A stretch of DNA of 64,000 nt from Nocardia cyriacigeorgica GUH-2 (GCF_000284035.1 NC_016887.1:2356001-2420000); one strand, 5' to 3'; shown: positions 11,251-21,538, counted from the stretch's first letter. Numbers and translations: made by a program. Notes: a model not told the origin generated them from the letters alone.

Positions 11251-13752
11251 GTGCGAGTAGCGCAGTCCTGGCTGACCGACATCATCGCGCGCACCACCCC
11301 CGACTGGTCGGTGACGCCCGAGGAACTCGACGCCGGATTCGTCCGCGTCGGCCTCGAGGTCGAGGAAGTCGACACGCTGGAGCGGGTCGGCGGTGAGATC
11401 GACAAGCCGCTGGTGGTCGGCCGCGTCCTGGAGATCACCGAGCTGACCGAGTTCAAGAAGCCGATCCGCTTCTGCAAGGTCGACGTCGGCAATCCCGAGC
11501 CGCAGGAAATCGTCTGCGGTGCCCGCAATTTCGCCGTCGGCGATCTGGTGGTCGTGGTGCTGCCCGGCGGTGTGTTGCCCGGCGGTTTCGCCATCTCCTC
11601 GCGCAAGACCTACGGCCACGTCTCCAACGGCATGATCTGCTCGGTCGCCGAACTCGGTATCGGCAAGGATCATTCCGGCATCCTGGTGCTCGAGCCCGGC
11701 ACCGCCGAGCCCGGGGCCGACGCCAATGAGCTGCTCGGTCTCGACGACACCGTCATCGAACTCAACATCACCCCCGACCGCGGCTACTGCTTCTCGGTGC
11801 GCGGCCTGGCGCGCGAGCTGGCCTGCGGCTTCGACCTGGAGTACGCCGATCCGGCGGTGCGCACCCTGCCCGACGACGAGGCCGACGCCTGGCCGGTGCG
11901 GCTGGAGCCGGCCTCGCAGTGCACCCGGTTCGCGGTGCGCCGGGTCACCGGGATCGACCCGGACGCGGTGAGCCCGTGGTGGTTGCAGCGGCGGCTGCTG
12001 CTGTCGGGGGTGCGGCCGATCTCGCCCGCGGTCGACGTCACCAATTATGTGATGCTCGAACTCGGTCAGCCGCTGCACGCCTTCGACGCCGCCAAGCTCA
12101 GCGGCGGCCTGGTGGTGCGCCCGGCGAACGCGGGGGAGACGCTGCGCACCCTCGACGACACCGAGCGCACCCTCGACGCCGAAGACGTGGTGATCGCCGA
12201 CGATTCCGGCGTGATCTCGCTGGCCGGCGTGATGGGCGGTGCCAGCACCGAGGTGTCGGCCGAATCCACCGATATCGTGCTCGAGGCCGCGACCTGGAAC
12301 CCACTGCTGGTCTACCGCACCGCCCGCAGGCACAAGCTGGTCTCCGAGGCGAGCAAGCGTTACGAGCGGGTGGTCGATCCGGAGATCAACGTTGCAGCGC
12401 TCGACCGGGCCGCCACCCTGCTGGCCGAAATCGCCGGTGGCACCATCGAATCCGCGCTCACCGACATCCGGGTGCCGCTGCCGGCGACCGAGCCGATCCA
12501 CATGGACATCGATCTGGCCGACCGGGTGGCCGGCGTGACCTACCCGACCGGCACCTCCGCGCGGCGGCTGGCGCAGATCGGCTGCACCGTCGAGGTCGAT
12601 GTGCCCGAGACCGGGCACGGCCAGCTGGTGGTCACCCCGCCGAGCTGGCGGCCGGACCTGGCCCAGCCCGCCGACCTGGTGGAGGAGGTGCTGCGGCTGG
12701 AGGGGCTCGAGCAGATCCCGTCGGTGCTGCCCGCGGCTCCCGCCGGTCGCGGTCTGACCCCCACCCAGCGACGCCGGCGCGCGGTGAGCCGGGCACTGGC
12801 CTTCGCCGGCTGCGCCGAGGTGCCGCCGCCGGTGTTCCTGCCCGCCGGAGTGTTCGACACCTGGGGCCTGGACGCCGACGATCCGCGCCGCACCACCACC
12901 CGGGTGCTCAATCCGCTCGACGTGGAGCGTCCCGAGCTGGCCACCACACTGCTGCCCGGTCTGCTCGAGGTCGCGGGCCGCAATATCTCCCGCGGCGCCA
13001 AGGACCTGGCGATCTACGGCATCGCGCAGGTCGTACTCCCCGGCCCGGACACCCGCCCGATCGATCCGCTGCCGGTGGACCGGCGGCCCACCGACGACGA
13101 GGTCGCCGAACTGCTGGCCTCGCTGCCGGACCAGCCGGTGCATGTCGCCGCCGTGCTGAGCGGTCGTCGTGAGCCGCGCGGACCGTGGGGCGACGGCCGT
13201 CCGGCCGAGGCCGCCGATGCCTTCGCGCTGGCCGATGCCGTCGCCGACGCCGCGGGCGTGGTCATCGAGCGCCGTGCGGGCGCCTACCTGCCGTGGCATC
13301 CGGGTCGCTGCGCCGAACTGGTCGTGGACGGCATGGTCGTCGGCCATGCCGGTGAACTGCATCCGGCCGTGCTCGAGCGGTCCGGTCTGCCGCCGCGCAC
13401 CTGCGCGTTCGAGCTGAACCTGGACGCGCTGCCGTTGCGCGAGGATCGTCCGGTGCCGGTGGTCTCGCCGTTCCCGGCGGTGCTGCAGGACGTGTCGGTC
13501 AGCGTCGAAAAGGCCGTGCCCGCCGCTCAGGTCGAGACGGCGCTGCGCTCCGGTGGCGGTGAGCTGCTCGAGGACATCACGCTGTTCGACGTCTACGAGG
13601 GCGCCCAGGCCGGTGAGGGCCGCAAATCGCTGACCTACGCACTGCGGTTCCGCGCGCCGGATCGCACCCTGACCGAAGACGAGGCCAGCGCTGCCCGCGA
13701 TGCCGCGGTCTCGGCCGCGTCGGAGGCTGTCGGCGCGGTGCTGCGCGGGTAG
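11251..13752 (+). CDS. pheT: Phenylalanyl-tRNA synthetase beta subunit
   Basis: 833 residues, normal for the family. Domains in order: N-terminal strand and OB-fold tRNA-binding domain (about residues 40-155; [21 protein letters not shown]), B3/B4 editing domain (centre of the protein, about 215-400) that hydrolyses mischarged Tyr-tRNA-Phe, B5 DNA-binding-like domain (about 410-480), the inactive class II-like core, and the C-terminal FDX-ACB anticodon-binding domain ([17 protein letters not shown] to the end). GTG start with GAGAGAG upstream. Co-transcribed with pheS. Confidence 0.97.
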   Translation: MRVAQSWLTDIIARTTPDWSVTPEELDAGFVRVGLEVEEVDTLERVGGEIDKPLVVGRVLEITELTEFKKPIRFCKVDVGNPEPQEIVCGARNFAVGDLVVVVLPGGVLPGGFAISSRKTYGHVSNGMICSVAELGIGKDHSGILVLEPGTAEPGADANELLGLDDTVIELNITPDRGYCFSVRGLARELACGFDLEYADPAVRTLPDDEADAWPVRLEPASQCTRFAVRRVTGIDPDAVSPWWLQRRLLLSGVRPISPAVDVTNYVMLELGQPLHAFDAAKLSGGLVVRPANAGETLRTLDDTERTLDAEDVVIADDSGVISLAGVMGGASTEVSAESTDIVLEAATWNPLLVYRTARRHKLVSEASKRYERVVDPEINVAALDRAATLLAEIAGGTIESALTDIRVPLPATEPIHMDIDLADRVAGVTYPTGTSARRLAQIGCTVEVDVPETGHGQLVVTPPSWRPDLAQPADLVEEVLRLEGLEQIPSVLPAAPAGRGLTPTQRRRRAVSRALAFAGCAEVPPPVFLPAGVFDTWGLDADDPRRTTTRVLNPLDVERPELATTLLPGLLEVAGRNISRGAKDLAIYGIAQVVLPGPDTRPIDPLPVDRRPTDDEVAELLASLPDQPVHVAAVLSGRREPRGPWGDGRPAEAADAFALADAVADAAGVVIERRAGAYLPWHPGRCAELVVDGMVVGHAGELHPAVLERSGLPPRTCAFELNLDALPLREDRPVPVVSPFPAVLQDVSVSVEKAVPAAQVETALRSGGGELLEDITLFDVYEGAQAGEGRKSLTYALRFRAPDRTLTEDEASAARDAAVSAASEAVGAVLRG

Positions 13753-13767
13753 CGCGAGCACGCTGAG

Positions 13768-13804
13768 TTCCGGCCCGCGCCTGCATTCCCGGCGCGGGCC
13801 GGAA
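13768..13804 (+). terminator. Intrinsic terminator of pheST
   Basis: A perfect 14-bp inverted repeat (TTCCGGCCCGCGCC at 13768-13781 and its complement at 13791-13804), 9-nt loop, 15 bases after the pheT stop. Confidence 0.85.
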
Positions 13805-13854
13805 GCGTCCCCGGCACGCTCCGTCAGCGCCGCCGCATGCGGTAGGAAAGACAC

Positions 13855-14625
13855 ATGCGACACCCCGCGACACCCGTGCTCAATGCGCTGACCTTCCAGC
13901 CGCACCCCCGCCGCATCGAGCAGACCCCGGCACGGCTCGGGCTGGACTACGCGGAGCTGTCCATCCCCACCGCCGACGGCGAGACCCTGCACGGCTGGTG
14001 GGTGCGCGCGCCGCGCTCGATCGGGCATGTGCTGATCGCGCACGGCAACGGCGGCACTATCGGCGACCGGGTGCCGATGTTCGCGCTGCTGACCGAGGCG
14101 GGCTTCGATGTGCTGGCCTTCGACTACCGCGGGTACGGCCGCAGCACCGGGCGTCCCAGCGAACGCGGCACCGCACTCGATGCCCGAGCCGCGCGCACAA
14201 TCCTGCTCGACCAGCCCGGTGTCGATGCCGAGCGGGTGCTGTACCTGGGGGAGTCGCTGGGTGGGGCGGTCATGCTCGAACTCGCGCTCGCCCACCCGCC
14301 CGCCGGCCTGATCCTGATGTCCACCTTCACTGGTCTGCGGGACGCGGCGCGGGCGGTGTATCCATTCCTGCCGGCACCGCTGGTCCCGGACGCGTATCCG
14401 AGCCTGCGCCGGATCCGGCAGCTGCGCGCGCCGCTGCTGATCATGCACGGCGACCGCGACGAACTGCTGCCGTTGCGGCACGCGCAGCGGCTGTATGAGG
14501 CGGCTCCGGAACCGAAAGAGCTGGTCGTCTATCCCGGCGCGGGTCACAACGACATCCTCGCGCTGGCCGCCGGACGCTGGATCGGCACCATTGCGCGCTG
14601 GGCCCGCGCGGTCTGCCCGACCTGA
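13855..14625 (+). CDS. Alpha/beta hydrolase, ABHD13/17-like
   Basis: 256 residues with all parts of a Ser hydrolase: oxyanion HGNGGT, strand 4 FDYRGYGRS, nucleophile elbow GESLGG (Ser about residue 135), acid in HGDRDELLP and His in GAGHND. This subfamily hydrolyses esters or thioesters in other organisms; the substrate here is unknown. ATG with TAGGAAAG directly upstream. The N-terminus lacks a signal peptide or lipobox. Single gene between pheT terminator and the next unit. Confidence 0.85.
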   Translation: MRHPATPVLNALTFQPHPRRIEQTPARLGLDYAELSIPTADGETLHGWWVRAPRSIGHVLIAHGNGGTIGDRVPMFALLTEAGFDVLAFDYRGYGRSTGRPSERGTALDARAARTILLDQPGVDAERVLYLGESLGGAVMLELALAHPPAGLILMSTFTGLRDAARAVYPFLPAPLVPDAYPSLRRIRQLRAPLLIMHGDRDELLPLRHAQRLYEAAPEPKELVVYPGAGHNDILALAAGRWIGTIARWARAVCPT

Positions 14626-14683
14626 TCGGATGCACCGCCGCCGAACCTGCGGCGATCCGGGCCGGACTGCGTAGCCTGTCGGT

Positions 14684-15181
14684 ATGAGCGAGTTCACCGA
14701 GATCTCCGCGCGACTGGCCGAGCTGTCCGATGCCGACCTGCTGGCCGTCATCCGTACCGCCACCGCGGGCCGGGTCGCGCTGGCTCCGGTGCACGAGGCC
14801 GCGGTGAACATGCCCGCCGAAACCGGTCATATCCATCCGCATCCGGATGTGTCTCCTCCCACTGTGATAGACGCCGACTATGAATCGGCTCCGTCGGCTC
14901 CGGTATCGGGCCAGGTCGGAGACGTTTCGGCGGTACCGCCGGTACCGGGTTCGGCAGGCGGTGCGTCGGCCGCCGGATATTCCACCCACGGTGTACCTAC
15001 TTTCGAGTCAGTTCGGGATAAGGTCGAGCAGCGCTACGGCACCGCGCAGGGGATGGGCGAACTCGATCGGCAGACTCCGGTGGGCCGCAGCGTGGACGAA
15101 CAGTGGCAGGCGCGCGAAGAGGCCGCGCGTGAGCGCCTGGAACAGATCCGGAAATCGTTGCGCGACAACGACGACGAGTAA
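14684..15181 (+). CDS. Conserved-looking protein of unknown function
   Basis: 165 residues, not recognised. The N-terminal 30 residues form a helix (FTEISARLAELSDADLLAVIRTATAG), the middle (about 45-105) is Pro/Ser/Gly/Val-rich and probably disordered, and the C-terminal third is charged and helical (VRDKVEQRYG ... REEAARERLEQIRKSLRDNDDE). ATG preceded by TAGCCT ending 6 nt before it and no ribosome site, so probably a leaderless mRNA. The next gene starts 8 bases after its stop, implying an operon. Confidence 0.65.
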   Translation: MSEFTEISARLAELSDADLLAVIRTATAGRVALAPVHEAAVNMPAETGHIHPHPDVSPPTVIDADYESAPSAPVSGQVGDVSAVPPVPGSAGGASAAGYSTHGVPTFESVRDKVEQRYGTAQGMGELDRQTPVGRSVDEQWQAREEAARERLEQIRKSLRDNDDE

Positions 15182-15189
15182 CCCGCTCC

Positions 15190-16260
15190 GTGGTCTGGCC
15201 GGCGCCGGACAACGAATGGGTGGACCAGATGACCGAGCCGCGCGAGATCGCCGAACGGCTGCTCGACGCCCAGGTGGAATACCTGCTCGCCGAGGTGAGT
15301 GGTGAGCGATTCACCGAGGTCGTCGCCCGCGATGTGGCGGCGGTGCTCGAGGTGGCCGACACGATCGTCTTCCGGGACGTGGTGTCGATCGACCAGGCCG
15401 AGCAGACCGTGGCCACCGTCATCGACCTGATCGGCGGCAGTCCGGTGATCGCCGATATGGTCGGCGTCTTCGCCGACGCCATCTACGACAACATCGCAGG
15501 CAGCCACGACTACACCCTCGGCCAGGTGGTCGAGCGGGAGCCGGTGGAGGCGCTGCTGGAGAAGATCTTCGCCATGCACCAGGCCCAGGAACGCATCCTG
15601 GACCGGCTGACGGAGAGCCCGCTGGTGGCCACGGTCGCGTCGAAGTTCGTCGACAAGCTGATCAACGATTTCATGCAGGCCAACCGGGAACGCGCCGAGA
15701 AGATCCCCGGCGTTTCCTCGCTGATGTCGCTGGGTCAGTCGGCGGCCAACCGGGCCAAGAAGGTCGCCGCCGACAACACCTTCATCGGCGATATGGCGGG
15801 CAAAGGCGCGCTGTTCGCGCTGCGCCGCACCAACAACGCCATCCGCGAGATGCTGCGCGATGCCCCCGTACACGGTGCGGCGATGGAATTCTGGGACCTG
15901 CACGCCGACGAACCGGTCAGCGGACTCCGCGACTACCTCACCCAGAAGGACCTGCGCGAACTCGTGCTGATCTGCTACGAGATCGCCGTCACCACGCGGG
16001 AGAAGGAGTACTTCGGCCTGCTCGTCGACGAATGCGTGCAGGTGTTCTTCAGCAAGTACGGCGACTACACCCTGGGCGCGATGCTGCCCGAACTCGGCCT
16101 CACCGCCGAGGACGTCAGCACCGAAATCCTGCGCTACGGTCCCGCGGTGATCGAGGCGGCCAAGAAGAACGGCGTGCTGGCGGGGCTGATCCGGGAGCGG
16201 CTGGAGCCGTTCTACCTCTCCGATCAGGTGCTGGCGATCCTGGGCGGCGCGGCGAGCTGA
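15190..16260 (+). CDS. Conserved helical protein of unknown function
   Basis: About 356 residues, predominantly helical, soluble apart from moderately hydrophobic stretches; no signal peptide and no catalytic motif that I recognise. Features: repeated acidic helices (AERLLDAQVEYLLAEVSGE; TVATVIDLIGG), a central basic segment (QSAANRAKKVAADN) and a C-terminal helical half ending LGGAAS. Start: GTG at 15190, 8 nt behind the previous stop; an ATG at 15229 behind GGGTGGA is an equally plausible start (product then MTEPREIAERLL). Probably co-transcribed with the preceding gene. Function unknown. Confidence 0.7.
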   Translation: MVWPAPDNEWVDQMTEPREIAERLLDAQVEYLLAEVSGERFTEVVARDVAAVLEVADTIVFRDVVSIDQAEQTVATVIDLIGGSPVIADMVGVFADAIYDNIAGSHDYTLGQVVEREPVEALLEKIFAMHQAQERILDRLTESPLVATVASKFVDKLINDFMQANRERAEKIPGVSSLMSLGQSAANRAKKVAADNTFIGDMAGKGALFALRRTNNAIREMLRDAPVHGAAMEFWDLHADEPVSGLRDYLTQKDLRELVLICYEIAVTTREKEYFGLLVDECVQVFFSKYGDYTLGAMLPELGLTAEDVSTEILRYGPAVIEAAKKNGVLAGLIRERLEPFYLSDQVLAILGGAAS

Positions 16261-16267
16261 CCCGGGG

Positions 16268-16792
16268 TTACTCGGAGAGCTGGGTCGGGCAGGAGTCGAT
16301 CGGGGCCGCGAAGGTTACTTCACCCGAGTGCTCGAAGGCGAAGGTGAGCTCGACATGCTTACCGGGGCGTACCGACTCGGCCGGATCCATCAGCAGCACC
16401 CGGATCGGCTGATCCGGCGCCGACGGCGGCCGCACCTGCTCGACCGGCTGACCCGCCGTGAGCATGGTCTCCGGACGCAGCGTCAGCTGCTCAGGGGTGG
16501 CCTCGATCCGCACCGATTCGGCCGCCGGGGTGTCGATGGAGACCAGGCGGTCGGATTCGGTCGGGTTGTTGTTCACCGCCGCGAACGCCAGCATCGCCGG
16601 TGCGTCGGCCTGGATGACGCATTGACCGGGCACCACCGCGGGCACGATGTGCACATTGCGCAGGGTGATGTCGCCGGTGCGCGCCTCACTGCCGGCCGCA
16701 TGCGAACTCGAATCTCCAGGGGCGTCATCGGCCCCGCACCCGGCCACCAGCAGCAGCGCGGCAAGGGCCGCAAGGGGTATTCCGCGTCTCAT
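16268..16792 (-). CDS. Lipoprotein with PCuAC/DUF461-like domain
   Basis: 174 residues. Begins MRRGIPLAALAALLLVAGCG: a type II signal peptide with lipobox LVAGC, so the mature protein is acylated at Cys19 and held at the outside of the plasma membrane. The mature part (ITLRNVHIVPA ... LAFAAVNNNPTESDRLVSI ... PEQLTLRPETMLT ... VELTFAFEHSGEVTFAAPI) has the beta-rich layout of the PCuAC/LpqE group of copper-chaperone-like proteins. The usual Met/His copper ligands are not clearly preserved, so copper binding is uncertain. Convergent with the previous gene, only 7 bases apart. Confidence 0.75.
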   Translation of the reverse strand: MRRGIPLAALAALLLVAGCGADDAPGDSSSHAAGSEARTGDITLRNVHIVPAVVPGQCVIQADAPAMLAFAAVNNNPTESDRLVSIDTPAAESVRIEATPEQLTLRPETMLTAGQPVEQVRPPSAPDQPIRVLLMDPAESVRPGKHVELTFAFEHSGEVTFAAPIDSCPTQLSE

Positions 16793-17119
16793 ACCGGCGG
16801 AATAACCGGTAAGCCGGCGCTCAACCAGGGGAGGCGATCGCGGCGACGGCTGCCGTTGGCCGCTCGACTAGCCGCACGCGCCGGGCTGTCGGGCGGGGTG
16901 GCCGGGCGGGACGGGGCGGCCGTGCCGGAGGCGGGAGAACGCGTCCACGCCACCGGCGATCTGGCGTGCCAGCCCGCGGACGGAGTTGCCGGCACGGCGA
17001 ATTCGGCTCGGGTCCATACCGGTGGTGCATCGGGGGTCGGTCGGTGAAGTCGATGTGGGCATGTCTCGACGATCGCAGTCGACCGCCGTCGAGACGAGTG
17101 GCAGAATCGACAGAAAACG
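16793..17119. promoter_or_regulatory. 327-base intergenic region with an inverted repeat before the AraC-type regulator
   Basis: No convincing gene. The inverted repeat GTCTCGAC (17063-17070) / GTCGAGAC (17088-17095) lies 25-57 bases upstream of the GlxA-type regulator and could be its own binding site. The rest is GC-rich; I see no promoter that I would defend. Confidence 0.35.
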
Positions 17120-18118
17120 ATGGGATTTTGCCACATGGGAGATCGTGCCGATTCGCCGCCGCGCCCGACCATCGCGGTCCCGCTCGTCGACGGCATGACG
17201 CTGTTCGAGATCGGTATGCCGCTCGAAGCCCTCGGCTACGACTGGGATCCGGGCGCGCCGCCGCTCTACGACGTCACACTCTGCGGTGACCTGCGTGGCG
17301 TCCGCACCCGCACCGGCGCCCGGCTGCACCCGCAACGCCCGCTGAGCGCCCTGTCGGCCGGCGACACCGTGCTGGTGCCGGCCGTACCGCCGGGCCGCTC
17401 GGTCGGCGCGCCGCTGGTGCGGGAACTGCGCCGGGCCGCCCGGCGCGGAGCCCGGATCGCCGCCCTGTGCACCGGCGCCTTCGCCCTGGCCGAGGCCGGG
17501 TTGCTCGACGGACGCCGGGCCACCACGCATTGGCGGCACGCGTCGCTGCTGCAACGGATGTACCCGGACGTCGAGGTCGACGCCCGCGCCATCTACGTCG
17601 AGGACGACGGCATCTTCACCAGCGCGGGATCCGCGGCCGGACTCGACCTGTGCCTGCACCTGGTCCGCCACGATCACGGCGAGCGCGCGGCGAACACCAT
17701 CGCCCGCAACCTCGTCATTGCCGCGCACCGCGACGGCGACCAGGCCCAATACGTGTCCGCGGAACCGCTCGACGACGCCGCCTCCTGGCTCGACGAACTC
17801 CGCACCTGGCTGCGCGGGCAGCTGCCCCGGCCGATCACCCTCGCCGAACTCGGCCGCGCGGCCAAGATGTCGCCGCGAACTCTGGCCCGGCGGTTCGAGC
17901 GCGATGCCGGCATCACCCCGATGCGGTGGGTGGCGAGCGAACGGATCGCGGCGGCGCGCGAGCTGCTCGAAACGACCGATCAGCCGATCGAGCGGATCGC
18001 CTTCGACGTCGGCTTCGGTTCCCCGGTCACGTTCCGCGCGGTGTTCACGCAGGAGGTCGGGATCTCACCGCGGCGGTACCGGAGCAGGTTCACCGCCGCG
18101 GCGCGAGTCAGCGACTGA
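17120..18118 (+). CDS. GlxA-family regulator: DJ-1/PfpI domain plus AraC helix-turn-helix
   Basis: 332 residues. N-terminal DJ-1/PfpI-like sensor domain (TIAVPLVDGMTLFEIGMPLEALG) with the nucleophile-elbow Cys in ALCTGAFALAEAGLLDGRRATTHW, and a C-terminal AraC DNA-binding domain with two helix-turn-helix units (LAELGRAAKMSPRTLARRF and IERIAFDVGFGSPVTFRAVF). Members control catabolic or detoxification genes in response to unknown small molecules. ATG at 17120; a second ATG at 17135 is possible, and neither has a strong ribosome site. No catabolic gene is adjacent, so its target may be elsewhere or itself. Its 3' end overlaps the convergent kinase gene by 11 bases. Confidence 0.9.
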   Translation: MGFCHMGDRADSPPRPTIAVPLVDGMTLFEIGMPLEALGYDWDPGAPPLYDVTLCGDLRGVRTRTGARLHPQRPLSALSAGDTVLVPAVPPGRSVGAPLVRELRRAARRGARIAALCTGAFALAEAGLLDGRRATTHWRHASLLQRMYPDVEVDARAIYVEDDGIFTSAGSAAGLDLCLHLVRHDHGERAANTIARNLVIAAHRDGDQAQYVSAEPLDDAASWLDELRTWLRGQLPRPITLAELGRAAKMSPRTLARRFERDAGITPMRWVASERIAAARELLETTDQPIERIAFDVGFGSPVTFRAVFTQEVGISPRRYRSRFTAAARVSD

Positions 18119-21100
18119 TCACCAGCACCGACCCGCCGGTGCTCACATAGGCGATATGCGTGTCGGTATCCACCTCGATGTCCACCGCATCGCTGGCCGA
18201 AGGGATCTCAATGGTGCCGGCCCTGGCGCGCGTCTGTGTATCGACCATCGCAACGTCGTTGTAGTTGGCGATGTAGACGGTGCGCTCGTCAGAGTCCAGC
18301 GCAACATCGAGGGCGTTGCCCTCGGCCGGGACGGTGGCCAGGACGGTGCGAGTGCGCGGATCGATGATCGTGAGCGTCCGGCTGTCGGAGCTGTCCTCGC
18401 CGTACGCCGTCACATAGACGGTGTGTGTGGCCGGATCGACCGCCACGTCGAGCGGGTTCGGATAGTCGTAGGCGGGGATGGCCAGGCTGCCGGTGACGGT
18501 ATCGGTGCTGGTGTCGATCATCATGAGGTCTTTGTCCGCGATGACGTAGAGGGTGTCGGCGGCCGGATCGAGGGCTGCTTTCCGAGTCCCGCTGTCGACC
18601 GGGATCGTCGCGGTCACCGCACGGGCGGCGGTGTCGACGACCGAGACCTCGCTGCCGCCGATGACGTAGATCGTTGGGGAGTCGGGGTCGACGATCACCG
18701 ACTGCGGGTCGTAGCCGACCGGAATCGTGGCGACGGCCTCGCGGGTGCCGGTGTCGATCAGCGTCACGGTCCGGTTTTCGCGGTCGGTCAGGTAGAGCAT
18801 GCCGCGGGCGGGGTCGACCGCCACGCCCCCGGGCTCGGGCACGGCGGGGATCGTCCCGACGACGGTGTTCGTCTTCGTATCGATCACCGACACCGGTCCA
18901 CCGGTGCGCCCGGTGACGTAGGCCCGGCGGTTGCCCGGATCGACTGCGATCTCGTGCGCTCCGCCGGGTACCGCGATAGTGGCGACGATGTCGGGCAGGC
19001 GCGACGCGGCGTCGGATTTCGATTCGGCCTGCGTGACGGCAACCGCGACGCCCACGACCGCCACCACAGCGAGCACCGCACCACCCACCAGGAGTTCGGT
19101 GCGGCCCCGGTCCGGTTGGGACCCGGACTGTGGTGCGGCCGTCGGGGTCTGGGCGAGCTGGGTCACGGCCAGGCGCGGGTCCATGCCCGTGGCGTCCGGT
19201 CCTGAATCGGCCCTGCGGTTGGCCAGGTGTGCAGCCTCGCCTGACGTGGTCACTCGCTCGTCGACAGAGGCCACGGGCTGCGCGATGTGTGTGGTGGCCA
19301 TTCGGGGATCGACAGCCGTGCGCGCGTCGTCCGTCGGGTGCGGGATCGGTGCGTTCGCGGCCCCGTTCGGATCGACCTCGGTTGCCCGGTGATTCGGCAC
19401 TGGGCTCTGCGTATCGGCAGGATGTGCGGCCGGTGACTTCACGCCGGCGGCCGCGCCCTGGACCACGACCGAGCCGATCAACTTGTCGGCGAAGGTCTGC
19501 GCCTTGGCATCCCAGAGCGGGGACAGGAAACCCAGATAGCACGGCAACGCGTCGACGATATGCGCCAGCTGCCGGCTGATCGACATCCCGATGCCGAGCG
19601 ACCGCCCTGTATGCGCCCCGATCACCGAGATGCCGATGACCTTCTTTCCCCATGTCTGGCCGGTAATGCCTTGGCGGAAGCCGACATTCCAGACCAGGTA
19701 GGCGAACGCGGCGGCGTAACACAGCACCATGACCGCGATGCCGCCGACGGAACCCCCGCCGGAATGGTCGCCGGGCGACGGGCCCGCGGCCCGCAGCATG
19801 CCCATTCCGAGCCCCATGAGCACCCCGGCAGGCAGACCGTCCAACAGCGCGGCGCCGACGCGCGAACCCCATGAGGCGTACCCGCCGAATCCGGGGCCCT
19901 CGCCCTCGCTTGCCCCGGCAGGGCGGCGCGGTGCGTTCGCGGCGACGCCGATACCCATCAGCACCGCCAGAGTCACGAAGACGACCAGCAGCCCCAGCGC
20001 CCGACTCGGCGCTCCCAACGCCGTCAGCATCGTGGCCGTGACATCGCCTCCCCAGTCGCCCAACGCCATCGGGAACGACGCGACCAGCAGCGCGCACGCG
20101 ACCACGACGACCGCGGAGCGCCGCCGCACGACCAACGCGCGGACCGCGAGCGCCAGCACCGTCGCCAATGCGAGAACCGGCAGCCAATAGTCCGGAAAAC
20201 TGATCGAATGCAGATCGCCGTAACCCGCGGCGGCCGCGATCAGCCGGGTCACCGCCAGCCCACAGACCACCACCAAGCAGGCCACGGCGAGACCACCGAT
20301 GCCCGGGTCTTTCGCCCTCACAGTCGTCGCCATCGACCCGTCCGGAGCTGCCTCGCCGACCGCGTTTCCTCCGGGGTGCCACCCGGCCGGTGCCGCCTGT
20401 CGGGGCGCTGGTGGTGATCCCGTGCCTGGGGCAGATGCGCCGTGCGCCGGTGCTGCCGCCATGCCAGGTGCCGATCCACCGCCCCCCGAGCCGTGGCCCA
20501 CAGCCCCGATCGCAGTTTCGGTGCCGCGTGGGCCCGGCCGCCCTGCCATCGATTCCAGCGCTGCCCGTGCGGCTGCCGCGAACTCACCGGCACTGCGAAA
20601 GCGCTGGTCCGCCGGCTTCGCCATCCCGCGCGCGATCACCTCGTCGAACGCGGCAGGCACACCCTCGCGGGCCTGGCTGGGCCGTGGGGGTTCGGCGGTG
20701 AGGTGCGCGGCGATCTGTTCGGCCACCACGGTGCCGGGGAAAGGCCGCGTACCGGTGAGGCATTCGTAGAACACGCAGGCCAGGGAGTACGTGTCGGCGC
20801 GGGCGTCGGTCGGCTGTCCGGGGGTGATTCGTTCCGGCGCCATATAGGCGAAGGTGCCGAGGGTGGTGCCGACGCTGGTCATCGCGGTCGCGGAATCATC
20901 GCGGGCGATGCCGAAATCGATCAGGTACGCGAAATCGCGGGCGCCGAGCACGATATTGGACGGTTTCACGTCCCGGTGCACCAGTCCGGCGGCGTGCGCG
21001 GCATCGAGTGCGGCGGCGACCTGCTCGATGACGTGCACCGCCCGCGCCGGTGGCAGCGGCCCGTCCTGCGCCAGCACGGTACCCAGATCCATTCCGTCGA

Positions 21101-21368
21101 TCAGGCGCATGTCCAGGAACAGGCGCCCGTCGATCTCGCCGTAGTCGTGGATCGGCACGATATGCGGTTCGCTCAGCCTGGCCGCGGCGTGCGCCTCACG
21201 CCGGAAGCGTTCGCGGAATTCGCTGTTGGCGGCCAGCGCTTCGGGCAGCACCTTCAGCGCCACCGTCCGGTCGGTCACCGTGTCGAAGGCCTCGTACACC
21301 CGCCCCATGCCGCCCTCGCCGATGATTCGGCACAACCGGTACCGGCCGAAAACCGCCCCGTCCACCAT
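18108..21368 (-). CDS. Membrane Ser/Thr protein kinase with RDD domain and extracellular YVTN beta-propeller
   Basis: 1086 residues. Kinase domain at about 8-275: P-loop GEGGMG (17-22), Lys39, HRDVKPSN (Asp133), DFG (151-153), Thr-rich activation loop and APE (177-179); all catalytic residues are present. Next a Gly/Pro/Ala-rich linker (about 285-345), four hydrophobic segments (about 354-475), an RDD domain with two more (about 499-636), a Pro/Thr-rich stretch, one transmembrane helix (about 759-779) and a C-terminal propeller (795 to end) of about seven YVTN-type repeats (DPGNRRAYVTG, VIDTKTNTVVGTI and similar). It resembles PknD of M. tuberculosis (kinase-TM-NHL propeller) but with an added RDD/multi-helix module and a YVTN instead of NHL propeller. 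Likely senses an envelope signal and phosphorylates cytoplasmic targets. Confidence 0.93.
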   Translation of the reverse strand: MVDGAVFGRYRLCRIIGEGGMGRVYEAFDTVTDRTVALKVLPEALAANSEFRERFRREAHAAARLSEPHIVPIHDYGEIDGRLFLDMRLIDGMDLGTVLAQDGPLPPARAVHVIEQVAAALDAAHAAGLVHRDVKPSNIVLGARDFAYLIDFGIARDDSATAMTSVGTTLGTFAYMAPERITPGQPTDARADTYSLACVFYECLTGTRPFPGTVVAEQIAAHLTAEPPRPSQAREGVPAAFDEVIARGMAKPADQRFRSAGEFAAAARAALESMAGRPGPRGTETAIGAVGHGSGGGGSAPGMAAAPAHGASAPGTGSPPAPRQAAPAGWHPGGNAVGEAAPDGSMATTVRAKDPGIGGLAVACLVVVCGLAVTRLIAAAAGYGDLHSISFPDYWLPVLALATVLALAVRALVVRRRSAVVVVACALLVASFPMALGDWGGDVTATMLTALGAPSRALGLLVVFVTLAVLMGIGVAANAPRRPAGASEGEGPGFGGYASWGSRVGAALLDGLPAGVLMGLGMGMLRAAGPSPGDHSGGGSVGGIAVMVLCYAAAFAYLVWNVGFRQGITGQTWGKKVIGISVIGAHTGRSLGIGMSISRQLAHIVDALPCYLGFLSPLWDAKAQTFADKLIGSVVVQGAAAGVKSPAAHPADTQSPVPNHRATEVDPNGAANAPIPHPTDDARTAVDPRMATTHIAQPVASVDERVTTSGEAAHLANRRADSGPDATGMDPRLAVTQLAQTPTAAPQSGSQPDRGRTELLVGGAVLAVVAVVGVAVAVTQAESKSDAASRLPDIVATIAVPGGAHEIAVDPGNRRAYVTGRTGGPVSVIDTKTNTVVGTIPAVPEPGGVAVDPARGMLYLTDRENRTVTLIDTGTREAVATIPVGYDPQSVIVDPDSPTIYVIGGSEVSVVDTAARAVTATIPVDSGTRKAALDPAADTLYVIADKDLMMIDTSTDTVTGSLAIPAYDYPNPLDVAVDPATHTVYVTAYGEDSSDSRTLTIIDPRTRTVLATVPAEGNALDVALDSDERTVYIANYNDVAMVDTQTRARAGTIEIPSASDAVDIEVDTDTHIAYVSTGGSVLVISR

Positions 21369-21538
21369 TACGCCCTCCCGAAGCTCGCCGGTTCACCGTA
21401 GAGGTGACCAGCCCGCCGCAGGATATCGAATGACCCCGCCCGGTTCAGCGGAAGCGCACAGCCTGCCCGCATCCGGCGAGACGGCTGCGCGGGCCTCGAG
21501 CGGATACGGTCGCACCGGGCGCCGCTACCGTTGGGCTG

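Noticed and set aside
16868..17017. Possible 49-codon minus-strand gene (MDPSRIRRAGNSVRG...) in the gap before the AraC-type regulator
   Set aside because: No ribosome site and no TANNNT box; the C-terminus is Pro/Arg-rich. Not enough to call it, though it could be real.
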